A stretch of 64,000 bases of DNA from positions 248,001-312,000 of the forward strand of contig DATGIL010000102.1 in NCBI GenBank assembly GCA_035295745.1. The letters run 5' to 3'. This DNA is from JAIQFL01 sp035295745. GTDB taxonomy: Bacteria > Acidobacteriota > Terriglobia > Bryobacterales > Bryobacteraceae. Shown here piece after piece: positions 59,926 through 64,000 of this stretch. Under the pieces are notes generated by a model. The model worked only from the letters and a program-made list of their open reading frames with translations, was not told where the DNA came from and did no database searches. A program made the translations under genes and the position numbers. The number at the start of each line of letters is the position of its first letter. Position 1 is the first letter of the stretch.

Positions 59926-60789
59926 TTAATGCGTCATCGCGTAAACCACGTAATTGACGCCCAGCCGAATGCCGAGAGCTGAGAACTTTTCCGGGTATCG
60001 CGGATCGTCCGCCCACTCCCACGAATCGCCGATATCCGAATTAAACGACATCGTGACCATCAGCCGATTCTTGTCGTCGTAGATCCCGCGCCAGTGCGCC
60101 ACCGTTCCCACGGCGCGCTGCGCCATCCAGCCCCCGCGCCCGTTCAGCGACCACTGCCCGAGCACCTGGTACCGATCGTCGAGATTGTAGACCGTATGGA
60201 AGATCGGATCCTTATCGTCGATCTCCACCGCGTCCCGATCCGGAAAGACCGCCTTCATGCTCTCGTAGAAGCGATCCCACTCCTCCTGGCCCCAAAAATC
60301 GTCCATGTAGATGAAGCCGCCGCGCAGCAGGTATTCACGCAGCGTCTTCACCTGTTCCGGAGTGAGTTTCCAGTCGCCCATTTCCCCCGCCACCAGCCAT
60401 GGCCAATTGAAGAAATCGTCCAGATCATTGGGATTCGCCGGCTGTTCAGACGACCGCGCATGCACCCGCGTCAAGCGTCGCACCGCCTGCGCGAAATGAC
60501 GGTCGGCGCGCGGATAGTCTTGCGTCCAACTGGTCCCGCCTTCCTGCCAATCGCCCCGTCCGCGCCGTCCGAAACCGAAGCCGAAGAGAATGCTGTCCGG
60601 GTGATTGGGATACATCAGGCGCGCCTGCACCCATTCGGCAGGTTCCAGATAATCCGGCGGCAAGGCAATGTTGTCGTAGCCCTCCAGGCTGGGGTAAACG
60701 CGAAATGGCTTTTGGAACGCGTAAATGGCTCCCGTGATCAGAGCCAGTCCCAAGCCGATTCGTGCCCACCAACTTCCACGAGCAGTCAT
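59926..60789 (-). CDS. DUF4159 protein with N-terminal membrane anchor
   Basis: Protein of 287 residues. One N-terminal membrane helix (WWARIGLGLALITGAIYAF) anchors a soluble domain beginning near residue 50. Family blocks are PAEWVQARLMYP and TSWTQDYPRADRHFAQAVRRL; the core pattern LREYLLRGGFIYMDDFWGQEEWDRF is the DUF4159/glutamine-amidotransferase-like fold (L-x-x-Y-L-x-x-GG-F-x-x-x-DD). The ATG at 60789 follows AGGCAAGGGG. Located after a sugar isomerase-like gene with a 29-base gap. DUF4159 proteins are common in Planctomycetes/Acidobacteria beside MoxR/vWA operons, but none is present here; function unknown. Confidence 0.88.
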   Translation of the reverse strand: MTARGSWWARIGLGLALITGAIYAFQKPFRVYPSLEGYDNIALPPDYLEPAEWVQARLMYPNHPDSILFGFGFGRRGRGDWQEGGTSWTQDYPRADRHFAQAVRRLTRVHARSSEQPANPNDLDDFFNWPWLVAGEMGDWKLTPEQVKTLREYLLRGGFIYMDDFWGQEEWDRFYESMKAVFPDRDAVEIDDKDPIFHTVYNLDDRYQVLGQWSLNGRGGWMAQRAVGTVAHWRGIYDDKNRLMVTMSFNSDIGDSWEWADDPRYPEKFSALGIRLGVNYVVYAMTH

Positions 60790-60818
60790 CCCCTTGCCTC
60801 TCCCTTCCTACCAGCCGC

Positions 60819-61751
60819 TCAGCCCTGCCTGCCGCCATCCCCCAGTGCGTATGCCGTATTCACCTGTTTGCGGATGAAGTCGATATCGTGCCGCATTGCC
60901 GCAAGCTCATCCTTCGGCTGATAGTCCATCTGAATCGAAACCGGACCTGCGAATCGCGCTCTCGCAAGCATCCCGAAGAACTTCGGCCAGTCCACCATCC
61001 CCTCGCCCAGCGGACACGGCGTCAACCTCCACGACCCGCCAGGATCCTTGCTCCACACGAAATCGCGCGCCGTCACCATCTTCAATCGCGGCAGCGCCAG
61101 CCGCAGCGCCACCGACCACCCGCCCATTCCACCTTCAGCCGTAGCCGAGCCGATGTCGAAATCGTATCCCACCGTTCGCGGATCGGTGCCCCGAATCAGC
61201 ATGTTCGTGTCCCAAATCGCCGCGCCCACATTTTCACCGGCCAGATTCTCCAGCGCCAGCGACATGTTCACCGCACGCGCCATGGCTGCCAGTCCCGCGA
61301 GATCCCGCTGCACCTCCGCCAGGCGCATTTCGATCTCCGTTCCGGGATTGTATTTCCAATGTCCCGCCTTGAATACCGGGACCCCCATCTCTCCTGCAAT
61401 GCCCGCCACGTTGCGGATCGTGGGGTCGGCGATGTTGGTGTACGCGGTGGTAATCACCGGGACGTCGAGCCCCACTCCGGTGATCGCTTCGATCGCGCGC
61501 ATCAGGTCGACCGCCGAAAGCTCCGGCTTGACGTGGCCGCCCGCCTGCACCGAAAGATCGCAGCCATCCACTCCCAGACTGCGCAACACCGGACCGAGTT
61601 CGTCATACCCGACTTTGATAAGGAGTTGCGAATACAGGCAGACCGCAGGACTGGTTCGCAGTTTGGGACCATTGCCGGCCCGAAACTGCGCCGCGGCCGG
61701 CGCCGCGAGCGCCGCTACTCCGGCTAGAAGCTGCCGTCTGGTGAGTCCCAT
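60819..61751 (-). CDS. Exported sugar phosphate isomerase/epimerase-like protein
   Basis: TIM-barrel protein of 310 residues with a Tat-like signal (MGLTRRQLLAGVAALAAPAAA). It has LGVDGCDLSVQAGGHV, NMSLALENLAGENVG (Glu ligand), TVGYDFDIGSATAEGG (Asp), KMVTARDFVWSKDPGG and GPVSIQMDY. The metal-binding residues of the xylose-isomerase-like superfamily are only partly conserved (the usual H in the third block reads ARD), so activity is less certain than for 51720-52811. Probably one transcription unit with the DUF4159 gene. Confidence 0.85.
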   Translation of the reverse strand: MGLTRRQLLAGVAALAAPAAAQFRAGNGPKLRTSPAVCLYSQLLIKVGYDELGPVLRSLGVDGCDLSVQAGGHVKPELSAVDLMRAIEAITGVGLDVPVITTAYTNIADPTIRNVAGIAGEMGVPVFKAGHWKYNPGTEIEMRLAEVQRDLAGLAAMARAVNMSLALENLAGENVGAAIWDTNMLIRGTDPRTVGYDFDIGSATAEGGMGGWSVALRLALPRLKMVTARDFVWSKDPGGSWRLTPCPLGEGMVDWPKFFGMLARARFAGPVSIQMDYQPKDELAAMRHDIDFIRKQVNTAYALGDGGRQG

Positions 61752-61822
61752 GCAGGGTTGAACTCCAATGTCATTGTAGTGAAGCCGTGATCCTCACGTA
61801 AAGCTGCGTTCCGCGGCGTCTG

Positions 61823-62830
61823 TTACTTCTTCTTTCCGCCCTGTGCCTGGGAGAGCACCGTTTCCCGATCATCCTTCGCCCAACTCTGTTGCACCTCCGC
61901 GTCGGTCAGCCCCGCCACCCGCCCCAATAAAAGAAATGGCGGAAGTGCGTAGCGCGGCGTCTTCCAACGCGCCATCTCGATTAGAGCGGGCAATGCCTGG
62001 TCGTGAATCTGCGCCAGTGTCGAGGCGTCGCCTTTATCAGTCACCGTGAGTAGCGCTTTCGTCGATTCGGCCCGATCGCTGAGTACGATCGAATTCAGAA
62101 GTTGAATCAGCCAGGTACCCGGAACCTTGATCCCCATTTCAGGATGACCATTGGCCAGCACCGCGATGGCGTTCAGGGACCGAATCGCGTTGCCGCGTAC
62201 GGACTCCTCGGGGTCCTGAATGGCCTGCTCCAGGTCGTTGATCACCGCTTTTTTGTTCGGAGCGTAGCCGATCACCGCGGCGGCCACCGTGCGCTGGTCC
62301 GCATCCGCCGACATGTGCAAGACGTCGCGCAGTTGCTCCAGATGGTCTGTAGCAAACGAGATGAACTCCGACGTGTACTTGCGGGCCTCCGGATCGTTCA
62401 TCATCGGATGCCCCGCAGTGAGGTCTTCGGCAGTTTCGCCGTGACTGGCCGCTCGTGCCACAGCCCCAACAAACTGGAAATACGAGTCGTGTAGGTGCTC
62501 GGGTAGCGTGGCATCCCCGGTGGGCTCGGAATGAAACGCGGCGTGCGGCGCGCCCCGCTCCTCGAGACCGATAAACACTGCCGCGCGCGATCCCTCGCAA
62601 CATGCCGCCTCCACCGCCCCTAAGATGACATTCGGCAGCCTTTCGAGAGTCGCTTCCATTTCCCCCTTGGAGGGCGGCAGCGGGTCCCCCGTCTTGATGT
62701 GGAGCGCATTCAGAATGTGCTCGGGAGTGGTTTTGTGCAGCCCGTAGAAGTTGATTTCGCCGATCGTGGGCACTTGAGCGGCCGCCGACCACACCACGGC
62801 CAGCAGTGCGAGAGTTCGCGTCACATTCAT
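61823..62830 (-). CDS. Exported POTRA-like plus HEAT-repeat protein
   Basis: Protein of 335 residues with a signal peptide (MNVTRTLALLAVVWSAAAQ). Residues 20-75 look like a POTRA domain (IGEINFYGLHKTTPEHILNA, then LHIKTGDPLP). After a middle domain, residues 170-260 form HEAT-like helices (DADQRTVAAAVIGYAPNKKA, DPEESVRGNAIRSLNAIAVL). POTRA domains normally serve in outer-membrane assembly; here no barrel follows, so the domain may mediate binding only. No operon partner is obvious. Confidence 0.7.
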   Translation of the reverse strand: MNVTRTLALLAVVWSAAAQVPTIGEINFYGLHKTTPEHILNALHIKTGDPLPPSKGEMEATLERLPNVILGAVEAACCEGSRAAVFIGLEERGAPHAAFHSEPTGDATLPEHLHDSYFQFVGAVARAASHGETAEDLTAGHPMMNDPEARKYTSEFISFATDHLEQLRDVLHMSADADQRTVAAAVIGYAPNKKAVINDLEQAIQDPEESVRGNAIRSLNAIAVLANGHPEMGIKVPGTWLIQLLNSIVLSDRAESTKALLTVTDKGDASTLAQIHDQALPALIEMARWKTPRYALPPFLLLGRVAGLTDAEVQQSWAKDDRETVLSQAQGGKKK

Positions 62831-62864
62831 CAGACGCGCGGCGGAGCGTTTCTGTTGCCCGCGA

Positions 62865-63335
62865 TCACGCCTGTTTCTGCGCCAGCGGTCCGATGATCGG
62901 CAATACCACCGTCTTCCCCTGGAAGGCGGCCACGATCAGGTAAACCCATCCAGCCAGAAATAGCAGCCCCAACGGCCACGTCAGGATCGCCAGGAACCCA
63001 AGGTGCAGGAACGCCAGAATCATGATCACGATCGTCAGGGCGATCTGGATGGCGATCACCGCGACGTTGTAGAAGATCGATTGGAACGCGTGGAACCGGA
63101 TCGTCCGGTTCTGGTTGTAGGGCGACAGCACCAGGAAGATGATGCCGGTGACGAACCCAAGCACGTAGCACAAGGCAGCGGCTACGTTATCCTCCATGCC
63201 TCCCGCGGTGGCGATCGGCGGTGGCCCCGGTTGCGGCCCCGCGCCCATCGGCGCCGAAGGGGCGGCTATCGCGCTGCCGCACTTCGCACAGAAACGCCCT
63301 TCCACCGGAGAACCGCACGTTGCACAAAATGCCAT
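62865..63335 (-). CDS. Zinc-ribbon DUF4870/Tic20-like membrane protein
   Basis: Protein of 156 residues. An N-terminal zinc ribbon (CATCGSPVEGRFCAKCG, two C-x2-C pairs) and a Pro/Gly-rich linker precede a three- to four-helix membrane domain with NVAAALCYVLGFVTGIIFLV, YNQNRTIRFHAFQSIFYNVA and a final PIIGPLAQ. This matches DUF4870 (Tic20-like) proteins fused to a ribbon, common in Acidobacteria. Role unknown. Confidence 0.85.
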   Translation of the reverse strand: MAFCATCGSPVEGRFCAKCGSAIAAPSAPMGAGPQPGPPPIATAGGMEDNVAAALCYVLGFVTGIIFLVLSPYNQNRTIRFHAFQSIFYNVAVIAIQIALTIVIMILAFLHLGFLAILTWPLGLLFLAGWVYLIVAAFQGKTVVLPIIGPLAQKQA

Positions 63336-63589
63336 AAGTATCTCGCTTTCTGGTAACTACGGAGTCGAAGTATAGCATGGCAGGAAACCCGCGGTTACAA
63401 ATCCGGTACCCTCCCGGTGCGGAATCGAACCGCAATCGAGCCCTTACAAGCATTCGGCAGGTACTAACATTCATCACGAATCTACGTGAATCCCCCTTTC
63501 GAAGGTAATGGTCTTCCTGCTACGGGGCCCTTAACCGAAGCGAACTTGTCTCGATATATGCCGGCTACTATCCTGACATCAGGTATCCC
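63336..63589. other. Intergenic stretch with a tRNA T-arm-like hairpin
   Basis: On the minus strand TGCGG-TTCGATT-CCGCA (about 63415-63431) is a textbook T-arm, preceded by a TTGTAA loop-like segment. No 5' acceptor strand, D arm or CCA was found, so it is a fragment or coincidence. Nothing else is recognised in this gap. Confidence 0.3.
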
Positions 63590-63781
63590 ATGCCCCTGAT
63601 ATTCGCAATTGCTCTTTGCATTATGATCTTAGCCGGCCTCGCAGGACTCGTGAGGTTGGAATACAAGCGTGCACGCAACGGCCCCCGGTTGTCCTCATCT
63701 CATTTTCTCAATCGTGAAGATCCGAAAGATAAAAGGGATCCCCGAGACAGGCACCGCATAGCCCACGAAATTGGCCATTAA
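63590..63781 (+). CDS. Possible small membrane protein, 63 residues
   Basis: ATG at 63590 opens a single strong membrane helix (MPLIFAIALCIMILAGLAGL) followed by a charged tail (RLEYKRARNG to DRHRIAHEIGH). The base upstream context has only a weak AGG. No family was recognised, and a chance frame cannot be excluded; the membrane helix followed by a basic/acidic tail is the main reason to list it. Confidence 0.35.
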   Translation: MPLIFAIALCIMILAGLAGLVRLEYKRARNGPRLSSSHFLNREDPKDKRDPRDRHRIAHEIGH

Positions 63782-63784
63782 TGC

Positions 63785-64000
63785 CACAGCCGCGAGTTCT
63801 GCAACTGCGAGTGCTGCAATTGCGAGTTCTGTAGCTGCGAGCCGCGCGCGTGAGCAAGCGGTCCCTGCTCCAAAATCGAATACCCTTCGCACCTGCATTC
63901 GCACCTGCAACTGCGAGCCGCGCGCGTCAGCAAGCGGTCCTGCTCAAGAATCCAATACCCTTCGCACCTGCATTCGCACCCGCAACTGCGAGCCGCGCGC
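63785..64000. repeat. Terminal tandem repeats (continues past window)
   Basis: First a short-period repeat of TGCAACTGCGAGTTC type (63785-63838). Then come units of about 80 bases containing CTGCGAGCCGCGCGCG / TGAGCAAGCGGTCC, then ATACCCTTCGCACCTGCATT; starts are near 63834, 63909 and 63985. They share the GAGCCGCGCGCG core with the arrays at 2.6, 48.3 and 59.5 kb. Open frames across them are not genes. Confidence 0.8.

Noticed and set aside
59199..60022. Long minus-strand frames rich in repeated AYARGSWREMPG-like segments
   Set aside because: They are read-throughs of the tandem repeat array, with the same peptide repeated; not genes.
63785..64000. CRISPR or centromere-like iterons
   Set aside because: Variable-length GC-rich repeats of a genome-wide family; no par, rep or cas genes nearby.

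Overview
The window looks like chromosomal DNA of a soil Acidobacteriota of the Bryobacterales/Solibacter type. This is inferred from the gene content: a protein with the Solibacter-type C-terminal domain (TIGR03437), a TIGR03435 protein, three very large ADOP-type FtsX/MacB permeases (two coupled to PadR regulators), several Tat-exported oxidoreductase/isomerase proteins, carboxypeptidase-regulatory-domain proteins, and families of small GC-rich intergenic repeats. No phage, plasmid, CRISPR array, rRNA operon or intact insertion sequence was seen. One tRNA gene (Pro, CGG) is present.

Layout. 1-3.3 kb: truncated ADOP permease, a repeat patch and a decayed GGDEF-EAL gene. 3.4-9 kb: beta-helix protein, PAP2 phosphatase pair, and a purC-cvpA-HTH-HAD cluster. 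9-13.4 kb: decayed beta-propeller (SBBP) gene, SRPBCC-like protein, agarase-like glycoside hydrolase, PQQ-like propeller protein. 13.4-15.6 kb: poorly coding stretch with one hypothetical gene, a molybdopterin-oxidoreductase remnant, a DUF2007 gene and the tRNA. 15.8-22.9 kb: 2'-5' RNA ligase-like, TauE/SafE, TolC-like, DUF1015, SnoaL-like and a Ser/Thr kinase. 23.2-27.5 kb: GntR-ABC transporter operon behind a strong, apparently leaderless promoter. 27.5-31.4 kb: TIGR03437 protein, and a patatin gene coupled to a short Fic-N-terminus-like gene. 31.4-39.8 kb: Gfo/Idh/MocA, acyl-CoA dehydrogenase, a MeaB-methylmalonyl-CoA epimerase fusion, mtnP, glycosyltransferase-9-like, sirtuin, D-aminoacylase. 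39.9-48.2 kb: PadR-ADOP unit and a three-gene operon of two carboxypeptidase-regulatory-domain proteins behind a protein with a caspase-like His/Cys pair. 48.6-54 kb: DUF1634/TSUP pair, bacterioferritin, MFS, sugar isomerase, TIGR03435. 54-59.4 kb: ethanolamine-type permease, a MerT-thioredoxin gene with an in-frame UGA, and a second PadR-ADOP unit. 59.4-64 kb: tandem repeat array, DUF4159, sugar isomerase, HEAT/POTRA protein, DUF4870-like protein, terminal tandem repeats.

The most exciting observation is a probable selenoprotein at 55474-56310 (minus). A MerT-like mercury-transport domain runs in frame through one UGA into a thioredoxin-like domain. The UGA sits exactly at the first position of a would-be CxxC motif (UxxC), and a SECIS-like hairpin follows. 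Ordinary gene calling would split it into two genes or call it broken. Second is a family of double-hairpin intergenic repeats (about eleven copies) whose stems show compensatory base changes. Other points worth following are the MeaB-Mce fusion with an apparently lost MeaB C-terminal arm, the Fic-N/patatin gene pair, and several regulator genes whose promoters place transcription start at or next to the start codon.
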